NCBI RefSeq assembly: GCF_009827405.1
Contig: NZ_WTYY01000001.1
Coordinates: forward strand, 62,001-126,000
Length of the DNA: 64,000 nt
Reading direction: 5' to 3'
Origin: Alteraurantiacibacter aestuarii
GTDB taxonomy: Bacteria; Pseudomonadota; Alphaproteobacteria; Sphingomonadales; Sphingomonadaceae
The position numbers and the translations under genes were made by a program. Positions 45,538 to 54,326 of this stretch are shown here, one piece after another. The first letter of the stretch is position 1; the number at the start of each line of letters is the position of its first letter. The notes beneath the pieces were generated by a model. That model saw nothing but the letters and a program-made list of their open reading frames with translations. It searched no databases and was not told the DNA's origin.

Positions 45538-46239
45538 CTAGGCGTCGGGGGTTTCCTGCGGCCCGTTGAAGATATTGATCGCCGCGCGGGTGCGGTCCTC
45601 AATCTCCTCGCGCGAGAGGCCGGTCTCGATCGGTTCGCCAAAATGGACGCGGATCACGCCGGGCCTCTTCCACATCGTTTCATATACTCGCCCGCTCTCC
45701 ACCGCCACCGGGATCACCGGCAGTTTCAGCATCTTGTACAAGGCGGCAAATCCCGCCTGCAATTCAGGGCGCTGCCCCGGCGGCACGCGCGTGCCTTCGG
45801 GAAAGATGATCATCGGGCGGCCCGCCGCAATATGCATGCGCGCATCCTTCAACATGGTGCGCAGGGCCTTGGCGCCTTCGTCCCGGGCGACAGGGATCGC
45901 GCCATAGGCCGCCGCCACCTTGCCCCATCCCGGAATGTCGAACAGCTCCTGCTTGGCGAAGCCTGCGGGATGGTTGAACAGATGCGGCACTTCGATCGCT
46001 TCGAAGAAGGATTCGTGCTTGATCGCGAACAGCGCCACGCCCTTTGGGTTGATGCCGGTGATCTCTATCCGGATGCCCAGCAGGTTCTCCACGCACCAGT
46101 GATGCCACCCGGACCATGCGTCGCAGATCGGCCGCAGCCAACGCGGCGCCACACGCAGCGCTATCATTGCGCCCAGCACGTGGAACACCGATCCGCCGTA
46201 AAAGGCGACGTAGAAGATCAGGCTGCGGAGAACATGCAT
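45538..46239 (-). CDS. 1-acyl-sn-glycerol-3-phosphate acyltransferase (PlsC family)
   Basis: A 233-residue membrane-associated acyltransferase with an N-terminal hydrophobic segment (LRSLIFYVAFYGGSVFHVLGAMIAL). Motif 1 reads KHESFFEAI (H-x4-E where most PlsC proteins have H-x4-D), motif 2 PVARDEGAKALRTM, motif 3 FPEGTRVPPGQ and motif 4 PVIPVAVESG. It adds the second acyl chain in phospholipid synthesis. It is 14 bases after the ydcF-like gene, last in the ftsEX-led operon. Confidence 0.9.
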   Translation of the reverse strand: MHVLRSLIFYVAFYGGSVFHVLGAMIALRVAPRWLRPICDAWSGWHHWCVENLLGIRIEITGINPKGVALFAIKHESFFEAIEVPHLFNHPAGFAKQELFDIPGWGKVAAAYGAIPVARDEGAKALRTMLKDARMHIAAGRPMIIFPEGTRVPPGQRPELQAGFAALYKMLKLPVIPVAVESGRVYETMWKRPGVIRVHFGEPIETGLSREEIEDRTRAAINIFNGPQETPDA

Positions 46240-46253
46240 TGCGCGCCAATACC

Positions 46254-46778
46254 TCAGGTAAGTGACAGCAGCCAGGCGGCTGCCAGCTTGTGATATTCCA
46301 GAAACAGCGTTTTCAGCGACGGTTCGGTATGCACCGCATCGCGCAATACGCTGACATTGTCCGGCAGACGATCTTTCAGCTCCACCGCCGTGCGCTGCAT
46401 ATGCCAGTCGCTGGTGACCAGCCGCAGCGAGACATATCCCTGATCGGCCATCCACTTCGCCGTCTCGCGCGCATTGCCGCGTGTGTCGAGCGCGCTGAAC
46501 CCCAGCGTGATGCAGCAATCCATCAGCCGGTCCTCGACATTGAACTGGGCGGCAAATTCAGCCGGGCGCACATCGATATCCACGCCGGTCACCAGCATCC
46601 GCTCTGCCGCACCAAGCCGCAGCAGCTCCAGCCCGCGCTGGATGCGCCCACCACTGCCGGTGGGCACCACGATAGCATCTGTCCGCTCATTCCCCGCCGG
46701 CTGGGGCAGCGCCATGGCAAACCACACAAAGCCCAGAGCCCAGCCGAGCAGCACCACAGACAGGACCCGGCGGATCAC
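46254..46778 (-). CDS. YdcF family protein (DUF218)
   Basis: A 174-residue protein with one N-terminal membrane segment (VLSVVLLGWALGFVWFAMAL) and a DUF218/YdcF domain: DAIVVPTGSGGRIQRGLELLRLGAAERMLVTG, then STDTRGNA-type DTRGNARETAKWMADQG and LRLVTSDWHMQRT. A GTG start at 46778 overlaps the ftsX TGA (GTGA), so translation is coupled. Members such as SanA/ElyC influence envelope synthesis; the biochemical role is unsettled. Confidence 0.85.
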   Translation of the reverse strand: MIRRVLSVVLLGWALGFVWFAMALPQPAGNERTDAIVVPTGSGGRIQRGLELLRLGAAERMLVTGVDIDVRPAEFAAQFNVEDRLMDCCITLGFSALDTRGNARETAKWMADQGYVSLRLVTSDWHMQRTAVELKDRLPDNVSVLRDAVHTEPSLKTLFLEYHKLAAAWLLSLT

Positions 46779-47701
46779 AACATGCCCTTGAGCGCGGAGG
46801 TCACGGTAAGGCGCGCGGTGACGATGGCCAGCACCGTGCCGATCAGCGGAATGGCGGCGATCATGGCCCAGTCGGTCACTTCCAGTCCGCCCCCTGCAAC
46901 AAGGCCCGAACCAAGACCGGAGAATTGCTGGCCCAGCAGCAATACCGCGGCCAGGCCCATTGCCAGTCCGGCAAGTCCGCCTGTCAGCGCGTCCATACCG
47001 ATGGAGCGCTGGAAGATCCCGGCGATCTGTCCGTCCGAACCGCCCAGATGGTGGATGACCTCGATCACCTCCCGGTTGGAGCCCAATGCGCTGCGCGCCG
47101 CCAGCCACACGGCTGCGGCGCTGGTCGCAGCCAGCAACACCACCAGCCCGATGGCGAGATATTGCAGCGAGCTGATCGCTTCGAATACCGGGCCAAGCCA
47201 GCTGGCCTGGGCATCGACCCGCGCCGATGGCACGCCGGCCTCCAGCGCGCGGGCAATGCCTGCCAGCCGCTCTGGCGTGACTGCGCCTTTCAGCCGCACG
47301 TCGATCAGCGCGGGCGTGGGAATGGCATTGTCTTCATCAGCACCCGCCGCCTCACCCAGCCAGGGTTCCAGCAGGGCGGCCAGCTCCGCATCGGGCACGC
47401 GGCGGACCTCGTCCACATCGTCCCTGTTGGACAGCATGGCCACGGCGGTTTCAGCCTGACGGTCGCGGTCTGCCGGGGCGCCTTCGACAATCTGCACGGT
47501 CAGCCCGCCGGAAATCTCCGAACGCGCATTGTCTGCCAGATTGCTCAGCGCCAGCCCTGCCGCCGCCGCGATCACCGTCAGCGCGATCATGATGGCGATG
47601 ACCCACGGCATCGGCCCCGCCAGCCGCGCTTGCGGCAGGATTCGCGCGCTGCCACCCAGCTTGCCGCCGCTGCGGCGGTGGAGGAAGGAAGGTGAACTCA
47701 T
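46775..47701 (-). CDS. ftsX: Cell division ABC permease FtsX
   Basis: A 308-residue FtsX: a cytoplasmic N-terminus, a first membrane helix (MPWVIAIMIALTVIAAAAGLAL), a periplasmic domain of about 115 residues, and three more helices with the NREVIEVIHHLGGSDGQIAGIFQ coupling helix. With FtsE it controls peptidoglycan hydrolysis at the septum. Its ATG overlaps the ftsE stop (ATGA). Confidence 0.92.
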   Translation of the reverse strand: MSSPSFLHRRSGGKLGGSARILPQARLAGPMPWVIAIMIALTVIAAAAGLALSNLADNARSEISGGLTVQIVEGAPADRDRQAETAVAMLSNRDDVDEVRRVPDAELAALLEPWLGEAAGADEDNAIPTPALIDVRLKGAVTPERLAGIARALEAGVPSARVDAQASWLGPVFEAISSLQYLAIGLVVLLAATSAAAVWLAARSALGSNREVIEVIHHLGGSDGQIAGIFQRSIGMDALTGGLAGLAMGLAAVLLLGQQFSGLGSGLVAGGGLEVTDWAMIAAIPLIGTVLAIVTARLTVTSALKGML

Positions 47702-48423
47702 GGCGCGGCCGCCTCCCGCCGGGGCGGATAGCGCAGCGCGCCGGTGGGATCGGACAGCCGCCCCTTGTCCAGCCGCATGATCAGCGAATCGGGGACCTTG
47801 CGCAGCAGATGCACATCGTGGGTCGCCACCACCACGGTGGTGCCCAGCCGGTTGAGCGCTTCGAACAGGCGCAGCAGCTTGAGCGCCATTTCCGGATCGA
47901 CGTTGCCCGTCGGCTCATCCGCCACCAGTATTTCAGGCCGGGCGATCACCGCGCGGGCAATGGCCACGCGCTGCTGCTCCCCGCCGGAAAGCGTTTCTGG
48001 CCGCGCATGGGACCGGTGCTCCAGGCCCACCCAATTGAGCATGTCGGTCACCGGCTTGCGAATCTCGCCCTCGCTCATGCCCGAAATGCGCAGCGGCAGC
48101 GCCACATTGTCAAAGGCGGAAAGATGCGGGACGAGGCGGAAATCCTGGAACACCGTGCCGATCCTGCGGCGGAAGGCGGGCAGGCGGCTGCGCGGCAGGG
48201 TGATCACATCATGCCCGAACATGCGGATCATTCCGCGCGATGGGCGCTGCGCCAGATACAGCAGCTTGAGCATGGAGGTCTTGCCCGCGCCGCTGGCGCC
48301 GGTCAGGAAATAGAAGCTGCCGGGATAGAGCGTGAAACTGATGTCGCTCAGCACTTCCCGGTCGGTGCCGTAACGCAGCCCGACATTGTCAAACTGGACG
48401 ATGCTGTCTGTTTCCGCGCTCAT
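47698..48423 (-). CDS. ftsE: Cell division ATP-binding protein FtsE
   Basis: A 241-residue ABC ATPase. Walker A is GASGAGKTS, the Q-loop region VFQDFRLVPHLSAFDNVALPL, the signature LSGGEQQRVAIARA and Walker B ILVADEPTGN, followed by the H-loop ATHD. The sequence style and coupling to ftsX identify it as FtsE. It heads a minus-strand operon ftsE-ftsX-ydcF-plsC with overlaps or very short gaps. Confidence 0.95.
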   Translation of the reverse strand: MSAETDSIVQFDNVGLRYGTDREVLSDISFTLYPGSFYFLTGASGAGKTSMLKLLYLAQRPSRGMIRMFGHDVITLPRSRLPAFRRRIGTVFQDFRLVPHLSAFDNVALPLRISGMSEGEIRKPVTDMLNWVGLEHRSHARPETLSGGEQQRVAIARAVIARPEILVADEPTGNVDPEMALKLLRLFEALNRLGTTVVVATHDVHLLRKVPDSLIMRLDKGRLSDPTGALRYPPRREAAAP

Positions 48424-48608
48424 GCCGGCCTTCCAGCCCTTTCGAAATTGACGTCATGAACCCGGATTTGGAGGCAAACTAGGCGCGAAGCGATCATCGG
48501 CACAGCCTATAGCTGGTGTTCGATGTGGAAAAAAGCCACGGACCGCCGCAACAAACTTGCTCCACAGCTTGTTGGTTGTCTCGCGCTTCCCTAGGAATCA
48601 ACGCGACG

Positions 48609-49445
48609 ATGATTATCGAGTGTCCCGCCTGCGCAACGCGCTACGTTGTTCCCGACAGTGCCATAGGTGTTGACGGGCGGACGGTACGCTGCGCCAAATG
48701 CCGGCACAGCTGGTTCCAGGATGGGCCGGCGCTGGAACTGGCAGAAGGCGCATCGACGGCAGCTGCCCCGCCAGAGCAGGAGCCGGAACCAAGGCCGGAA
48801 CCTAAGCCCGAACCTGCTCCCCCGCCGCCCGCACAGCGAGCAGCACCGCCGCCTCCCGCCGCACGTGCTCCTTTTGCCGACGAGACGGCCCGCGACGAGG
48901 GTGAGCCTCCGTTGGGCCGTGACGATGTGCCGCCGCCGCCGATAGAGCAGGTGCACATCCCCGCGCACGATGATCTGCCGGGTTCCGCCTTCGATGCCCA
49001 GCCGCCGTTCCGCCGCCGCCGCAACTGGCTGAAAGTGTGGACCTGGGCCGCGGCCATCTTTGCCATCTTCGCAGCCGCGCTGATCTTTGCCGTGAGTTAC
49101 TGGGGCCTGCCGGACTGGGTGCCGGTGACACGGCCCGATTTCGCGGTGGGAGAGCCGGACCTGCAGCTCGATTTCCCGATCGACCAGCAGGAAAAGCGCG
49201 AAATGCCCAGCGGCATCGAATATTTCGCCATCAACGGCACGATCACCAATATCGGCAATGTCGCGCGCAGCGTGCCGCCGGTGCTGGTGGTGCTGCGCGA
49301 TGCGCGCGACCGCAAGGTTTTCGAGCTGGAAGTGCGCTCTCCGCAAAGCAGCCTGGGGCCGGGGGAAAGCGTCAGCGTGACGCAGGCGGTCACCGATGTT
49401 CCGCGCTCCGCCCGCATGGCCGAAATCGGCTGGAAGGCCGAGTAG
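48609..49445 (+). CDS. MJ0042-type zinc-ribbon protein with DUF3426 domain
   Basis: A 278-residue protein. The N-terminal zinc ribbon is MIIECPACATRYVVPDSAIG...RCAKCRHSW (two CxxC pairs, MJ0042 type). A Pro/Glu/Ala-rich linker of about 100 residues follows, then one membrane helix (AAAIFAIFAAALIFAVSYWG) and a C-terminal periplasmic DUF3426 beta domain (INGTITNIGNVARSVPPVLVVLRDA). It is divergent from ftsE, an arrangement common in sphingomonads. The role is unknown; a link to envelope or division is only suggested by position. Confidence 0.85.
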   Translation: MIIECPACATRYVVPDSAIGVDGRTVRCAKCRHSWFQDGPALELAEGASTAAAPPEQEPEPRPEPKPEPAPPPPAQRAAPPPPAARAPFADETARDEGEPPLGRDDVPPPPIEQVHIPAHDDLPGSAFDAQPPFRRRRNWLKVWTWAAAIFAIFAAALIFAVSYWGLPDWVPVTRPDFAVGEPDLQLDFPIDQQEKREMPSGIEYFAINGTITNIGNVARSVPPVLVVLRDARDRKVFELEVRSPQSSLGPGESVSVTQAVTDVPRSARMAEIGWKAE

Positions 49446-49567
49446 GCCACCCTGCACGAAAACTAGTTTTCACCGGGCTTGCAGGGCGCTTGCAGGTTCG
49501 GGGGGCCTTTGCTAAGGGCGCGCTCCTACCAGACGAGCGCGCGATTTGGCCGCTTGTTTATCGATGT

Positions 49568-49654
49568 GCGGTCGTGGCGGAACTGGTAGACGCGCAACGT
49601 TGAGGTCGTTGTGGGCGAAAGCCCGTGGAAGTTCGAGTCTTCTCGACCGCACCA
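49568..49654 (+). tRNA. tRNA-Leu (anticodon GAG)
   Basis: An 87-base tRNA with encoded CCA. Acceptor arms GCGGTCG and CGACCGC pair perfectly. The anticodon stem CAACG/CGTTG closes loop TTGAGGT with anticodon GAG. A long variable arm (GTGGGCGAAAGCCCGT) is typical of tRNA-Leu, and the T-arm GTTCGAGT is standard. It reads codons CUC/CUU. It is the last core gene before the accessory region and a likely integration landmark. Confidence 0.96.
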
Positions 49655-49859
49655 AACAGTCAGACAAGCAGACATGATTTTGCCTTCGGGCATCCTGCAG
49701 CGCGGAAGTGGCGCAGTTCTGCGCGGTTTGGTGCCATGAAATTCTGAGCCGTGGGCGAGAGACGTCGCTGCCTTGGCCTTAGGGCGGTCAACATCAGCCC
49801 AATTCTCTGTCTGGAAATTCCCCGCCCACCCGGATTCAGGAAGATGCGGTGGATCGCGC

Positions 49860-51497
49860 TCAGGCTTGAAAGCCGAGCAAAGCTTCCTGATCGGCCCAAT
49901 CGGCAGGCAGCGCTGTCTCGAGCAGCACGGTACGGTTGATCGCTTTGGGCTGGGTGCCTGCAGCAATGGACTCAACAATACGTGGGCTAAGCCAACTCAC
50001 GCTCACCAGCTTGGCCAGCTGCTTGCGGCAGCGACCCTCTTGGTTTGCAACCTGATTGATGCTGAGTTTCGGGTTGTTAATGACGAGCTGCCGAGCCTCA
50101 AGCGCGTCGGCGATTAGCTGGACCAGTTTGTCATTCGGCATACTTCCCCGGTGTTCGGCATCAATCCTGAGCTTGGCCTCGCGGAATGGTTTTCGATTTG
50201 GTAGCGGGATGCTCCAGGCGAGCTTACCACCTGTCTCGGCCCCAAGTGCATCCGAGTTCAACTCGATCTCGATCCGCTCGGCGCGAACCTGCAACGCGGT
50301 GATCAGATCTTGCAAAATTGCTTCGCGCGAACTTTGGAACGCGAGCCGACAGGCAAGCAACCGACCAGTCTCGAAAATGGTCCGCAGGTGACCCGCTTCT
50401 TCGATACCTGACAGTCGGCGCAGTGCATGCTCATCTTCGAGCAGCTCGGTGAGATGCACGATCAAATGTCGCTCGAGTTGGCCCTGCACGAACCGGGTAG
50501 CTGGCGGATCGGCAGGCCGGGCCAAATCCTTGCGGGTCTCGTAGTAGGCATAACGACGGCTGCGCTTGGTGGCATAAGTCGGAACCATCGGGCGTCCATG
50601 TGGATCGGTCAGGAGGCCGCGCAGCATGGCCTTTTGCGGATCATTGGTAGGGCGCTTCCTCGGCGGTGCTTTCTCACTGAGCTGCGCCTGCACCGCATCC
50701 CAGAGGTGCTCGTCCACGATGGCTTCCTGCTCGCCTTCGTGGATATGGCCCTTGTGCACGATCTTGCCGCGGTAGATCGGGTTCTTGAGCAGGTGGAACA
50801 GGCTGCCACGCCCAAAGGGAACGCCGCCACGATGGGGGCCGCTTGTACGCTGCTGGATCTTTGTGACGATACCCTCACGGTGCAGAACCCCGATCAGGGC
50901 CGGGACCGATCTGACCTCGAGATAGCGGCGCATGATCCTGCGCACCCGCTCGGCCTCTTCGGGCACTGGAACCAGCTTACGATCGATCACTTCGTATCCC
51001 AGCGGCACGGGCCCGCCCATCCAGATACCCTTCTTTTTGGAAGCGGCGATCTTGTCGCGGATCCGCTCGCCGGTGACCTCGCGCTCGAACTGGGCAAATG
51101 ACAGCAGCACATTGAGCGTTAGTCTCCCCATGCTGGTGGTGGTATTGAACGCCTGCGTAACCGATACGAAGCTCGCCTGCCTGGAATCCAGCTGCTCGAC
51201 GATCTTGGCAAAGTCGGCGAGGCTGCGAGTAAGGCGGTCGACCTTATACACGACGATGACATCGACCAGGCCAGCCTCGATATCGGCCAGCAGCGCCTTG
51301 AGTCCCGGGCGAAGCATGCTTCCGCCCGAGAACCCGCCATCGTCGTAACGGTTCGGGACCAGCGACCAGCCCTCATGCCGCTGACTCAGGATGTAGGCTT
51401 CGCAGGCCTCGCGCTGGGCATCGAGGCTGTTGAACTCCTGCTTCAACCCGTCCTCGGTCGACTTGCGGGTGTAGACCGCGCAGCGCAGCAGCTTCAT
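49860..51497 (-). CDS. Large serine recombinase (site-specific)
   Basis: A 545-residue recombinase. The N-terminal resolvase domain has RCAVYTRKSTEDG (catalytic serine, about residue 13), DAQREACEAYI, YDDGGFSGGSMLRPGL, VDVIVVYKVDRLTRSLADF and SFAQFEREVTGERIRDKI. A 'Recombinase' domain (GYEVIDRKLVPVPEEAERVRRIMRRYLE) and a long C-terminal region follow. I see no CxxC zinc-ribbon. ATG at 51497 overlaps the DUF2924 stop (ATGA). It should integrate or excise the element. Confidence 0.93.
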   Translation of the reverse strand: MKLLRCAVYTRKSTEDGLKQEFNSLDAQREACEAYILSQRHEGWSLVPNRYDDGGFSGGSMLRPGLKALLADIEAGLVDVIVVYKVDRLTRSLADFAKIVEQLDSRQASFVSVTQAFNTTTSMGRLTLNVLLSFAQFEREVTGERIRDKIAASKKKGIWMGGPVPLGYEVIDRKLVPVPEEAERVRRIMRRYLEVRSVPALIGVLHREGIVTKIQQRTSGPHRGGVPFGRGSLFHLLKNPIYRGKIVHKGHIHEGEQEAIVDEHLWDAVQAQLSEKAPPRKRPTNDPQKAMLRGLLTDPHGRPMVPTYATKRSRRYAYYETRKDLARPADPPATRFVQGQLERHLIVHLTELLEDEHALRRLSGIEEAGHLRTIFETGRLLACRLAFQSSREAILQDLITALQVRAERIEIELNSDALGAETGGKLAWSIPLPNRKPFREAKLRIDAEHRGSMPNDKLVQLIADALEARQLVINNPKLSINQVANQEGRCRKQLAKLVSVSWLSPRIVESIAAGTQPKAINRTVLLETALPADWADQEALLGFQA

Positions 51498-51925
51498 CGT
51501 TTCGGATCCGTCAGGCCGAAGAACCCCGGGCCGCTGCAATGCGAACCGCTGATGGCCTTGGCGATCGCGGTGAGTGATCGCCATTTCTTGCCATCGTACT
51601 CAAAGCCATTTTCCAGGACGGTCACGGTGTGGCGGGCGCCGTGCCAGTCGCGCACCAGCCGGGTTCCGATGGTAAGCTTGCGTGGGGGCAGGCCGTTGCG
51701 TCCCCTATCCTTGGGTTGCGCAGCCAGCTCACGCAGTAATGATCTGGTCGAGCGGCTCACGCCGCCGAGCTTTTGCTCCTGCAGCCGATAGGCGATCCCC
51801 AGTCGCAGCAGGTCTGGCGACAGACTGGGAGCATGCGCGGCATATCGCCGCGCCCACTCCGCTTTCAGTTCTTCGGTTGGCATCTCTGCGAGCCGGTCGA
51901 GGGTAATGTAGGCGCGGCGTCCCAT
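51494..51925 (-). CDS. DUF2924 family protein
   Basis: A 143-residue protein typical of DUF2924: ITLDRLAEMPTEELKAEWARRYAAHAP, LLRLGIAYRLQEQKLGG, RKLTIGTRLVRDWHGARHTVTVLENGFEYDGKKWRSLTAIAKAISG and a GPGFFGL end. Families of this kind nearly always precede a serine recombinase in alphaproteobacterial mobile elements and may help it bind DNA. It is coupled by 4-base overlaps on both sides. Confidence 0.9.
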   Translation of the reverse strand: MGRRAYITLDRLAEMPTEELKAEWARRYAAHAPSLSPDLLRLGIAYRLQEQKLGGVSRSTRSLLRELAAQPKDRGRNGLPPRKLTIGTRLVRDWHGARHTVTVLENGFEYDGKKWRSLTAIAKAISGSHCSGPGFFGLTDPKR

Positions 51926-52254
51926 CAGCCTGCCACCACGCGATATACGCGCTCCTCGCCTTCTGCCTTCTCGCTAGTGATCTCATGGCCCTTCTTCTTC
52001 AGGCCGGTCAGTGCGGCTCGGGTAGTGTGCGGCAACCAACCGGTAGCAGCCACGATCTGCGCGATCGTGGCGCCCTGAGGGCGTTGGAGCATTCCAAGCA
52101 CCAAGCTGGACTTGCTGGACGGCTTGGCAGGCTTCGGTTCAACCTGAGCAGTTCGGATGGGCGCAGAATCTGCGACTTCGCCCGCTGGTTTTGGCTCGCG
52201 GGCCATGCGGCGAGCGCGCTTCGTAGCGGGCTTGTTCTCAACGGTATCGATCAT
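51925..52254 (-). CDS. DUF3489 family protein
   Basis: A 109-residue protein. A basic, Lys/Pro-rich N-terminal part (TKRARRMAREPKPAG) precedes a winged-helix-like domain, SSLVLGMLQRPQGATIAQIVAATGWLPHTTRAALTGLKKKGHEI, the DUF3489 signature. Its stop overlaps the DUF2924 start by 4 bases, so DUF3489-DUF2924-recombinase form one translationally coupled unit. ATG at 52254 is chosen; the upstream extension has no support. It probably binds DNA. Confidence 0.85.
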   Translation of the reverse strand: MIDTVENKPATKRARRMAREPKPAGEVADSAPIRTAQVEPKPAKPSSKSSLVLGMLQRPQGATIAQIVAATGWLPHTTRAALTGLKKKGHEITSEKAEGEERVYRVVAG

Positions 52255-52706
52255 CGGGTGGTACTCCGTGACGAAGCAGCACCTCGCTGCTCCCAGCACC
52301 CAAGGCCCTGCCGATCGCATCGGTCAGGGCAGCAGCCTTGGTTCAGGGCCGCGTTTCACTGACGGCACCAATGCTTGCGGTGACAGGGAAGTCCAATGGA
52401 TTGTCGGGGTACGGGAGATCTTGGCACGACGTTCGACCAATGACAGCTTTGCGCCCTAATTTCGGCCGTTCGCGCAAGCAAAACGCGATTCCGAAAGCAG
52501 CCGCTATCTGACTTCACCGAGTGCCTTTTTGATGGCGCTGGCATAGGGCTTCTTCCGCTGCATTCGCTGATAGCCGTTCCGCTCGGGGCACCGCTCAGGA
52601 CATGGCGCAACAGGTGTGGTTGGGGCCCCTATGCGGGGGGAACGCGGCGACAGGATTTGGTTTATTCAAGCATCGGAGAGGCGGAGCGTTTGCGCAGACA
52701 ATGGCG
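52255..52706. other. Gene-free stretch, 452 bases
   Basis: No ORF with a credible start and composition is present on either strand. The part next to 52254 should hold the promoter of the DUF3489-DUF2924-recombinase operon. I see no terminator or repeat that I can support. Confidence 0.4.
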
Positions 52707-53615
52707 TTAGACCGTCCAATTGAACGTCGACTTGGGAATTCCGAACTGCAGAAGCACATGGTCATAGAGCGTTTGGCCGACCCATTCTGAGGTACTCCAT
52801 GAGTGTGTATGGGGATGGCCATTGATGAGGATAGTCACAGTCGCCTCTTGGCCGCTGACCGACGCGGAAACCGTTGGATTGAGATGTTCATAATGCGCCG
52901 GCCTTGCTGCCATCCAATCGTCTTTCGGCACAACAAGGTGTTCAGCGAACTCGATCTCAGGAAAATCATATACTCTTGTGCCAAGGCCTGGTCGCGGCAC
53001 TTCAAACCCGAATGAGAAGCGCCAGGTGGTGACTGCTGGATATCCTTCGCCGTGAGCTAGCGAGACAGATCTTGGTATCGCTCGATCGTCTGTGAGCTCG
53101 ACCGTCTCGCCATCTGAATAAATGAAAAATATGCGATCAAAATTGTGTTTCTGTCCCTTGAGGCCGAACCGCATTAGCAGATCTTCAGCCTCACGAGACT
53201 GGCGTCTTGTAGGCCCTGACATTGGCCATGCATCAATCGTCGAGTGATTGTGCAAAAGGAGCCAAATCTCATCGGCGTGGATCGCAGCGCGGTAGCCTGA
53301 CGCCTTCGCGCTCTTGCTTTTCACCACCTCATGAACCCGCCTGTGCGGTTCGAGTGGGTAGATTGCGAGATCGCCCCTCAAGCCTCCGGGTGATACCCGT
53401 GCGGGTGGGAGCTGCCGGTTAATCACACGCATGATGTTACTGCTGGGGAGTTGCGACAGCTCGACGCCTATGACGCGGCCCGCGGACGAGATGCCCAAAT
53501 CCGGCTTGTCCGTGATGCCATCGATCTCGTGAGCATTGGCATCGAACTTAGACCTAACAAACTCCAGAAATTTCGTGACGAAGTGAGCTTCGGCCTTAGT
53601 ACGTTCGGGGCGCAT
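52707..53615 (-). CDS. Hypothetical protein with possible PD-(D/E)XK-like N-terminus
   Basis: A 302-residue protein with no certain family. The first ~60 residues (HFVTKFLEFVRSKFDANAHEID, then DKPDLGISSAGRVIGVELSQLP) follow a helix, P-D, about a dozen residues, E-x-S order similar to degenerate PD-(D/E)XK nucleases. A middle part contains LLHNHSTIDAW and FDRIFFIYSDGETVEL. The last ~130 residues look beta-rich (TVSASVSGQEATVTILINGHPH). ATG at 53615 is preferred; an in-frame extension to 53828 reads poorly. It is a lone gene in the island. Confidence 0.65.
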   Translation of the reverse strand: MRPERTKAEAHFVTKFLEFVRSKFDANAHEIDGITDKPDLGISSAGRVIGVELSQLPSSNIMRVINRQLPPARVSPGGLRGDLAIYPLEPHRRVHEVVKSKSAKASGYRAAIHADEIWLLLHNHSTIDAWPMSGPTRRQSREAEDLLMRFGLKGQKHNFDRIFFIYSDGETVELTDDRAIPRSVSLAHGEGYPAVTTWRFSFGFEVPRPGLGTRVYDFPEIEFAEHLVVPKDDWMAARPAHYEHLNPTVSASVSGQEATVTILINGHPHTHSWSTSEWVGQTLYDHVLLQFGIPKSTFNWTV

Positions 53616-53945
53616 GACTGATGCTCTCCATTCTGCGTTGCAATCCCTGCCCGCTGATTGGTCCGAATTAATCTGCCCGATTCTGCCCACGCAGCTAGAA
53701 ACTTTAGGGATATACACGGTCGACGATCCGCAGGCTTCTCCAACTGAATGTTGACCAACGAGCGCTATGGCCTGGGCGTGGCCTCTTTCAGCTATTTCCG
53801 TCGCGGCAGGTTCATTTCGTCCCGACAATTACCACATCATGCGAACGGCCGCGACGGCCGCTTCACTACCAATTCCAGCCGCCTACGACGATGTGTCTGC
53901 TTTCGAGGCTAGAGTCCACATAGCGGTCAAGCCGCTTTCGGCCCA
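53616..53945. other. Gene-free stretch, 330 bases
   Basis: Nothing supportable is seen. Short overlapping reading frames on both strands have poor starts and composition. Confidence 0.35.
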
Positions 53946-54131
53946 TCAGTCGCAGTCGCATATATCGCAGAGCGAAATATCGTCAGATATGTAGCCCTCA
54001 CCATAGCCGACGGGCTGACCGCAATGAATGCACTCCGTCACGGGGGTGGGGCGTGAAGTTGTCTGGGATTTGATTTCACGTCGGCGCTTTTCCTCATGCC
54101 AAGCGCGCTTCTCTTCGTCGGTGAAAGGCAT
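53946..54131 (-). CDS. Small zinc-ribbon protein (61 aa)
   Basis: A 61-residue protein. A charged helix (DEEKRAWHEEKRRREIKSQ) is followed by CIHCGQPVGYGEGYISDDISLCDICDCD, where two CxxC pairs can bind zinc. AGGAGGT lies 5-6 bases before ATG, one of the best ribosome-binding sites in the island. Such 'charged helix plus rubredoxin-like knuckle' proteins are frequent in mobile regions. The function is unknown. Confidence 0.75.
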   Translation of the reverse strand: MPFTDEEKRAWHEEKRRREIKSQTTSRPTPVTECIHCGQPVGYGEGYISDDISLCDICDCD

Positions 54132-54326
54132 GCTGGACCTCCTGCCGTGAGTTTCTCCCCATACGCCTTAATGTCCGGTTTCTAGCTGTCAGCCAAAATT
54201 GCAGACGGTCCGCGATCGGCCCAAGCCCAGCCCGTCCCTGCTCTAGTCGAGTGTCGAGAATCTAATATCTTCTGGCTGACTGTCAGATTTCAAATCCCAG
54301 AAGGAAAACTCAAATCTGTGCGCTTG

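Noticed and set aside
49526-49978. 150-codon minus-strand frame containing GREDSNFHGLSP
   Set aside because: This is the well-known false protein made by translating the antisense of a tRNA gene; the tRNA-Leu lies exactly there.
53767-53994. 75-codon plus-strand frame between the nuclease-like gene and the zinc-ribbon gene
   Set aside because: No ribosome-binding site, poor composition, and its 3' end overlaps the well-supported zinc-ribbon gene on the other strand.
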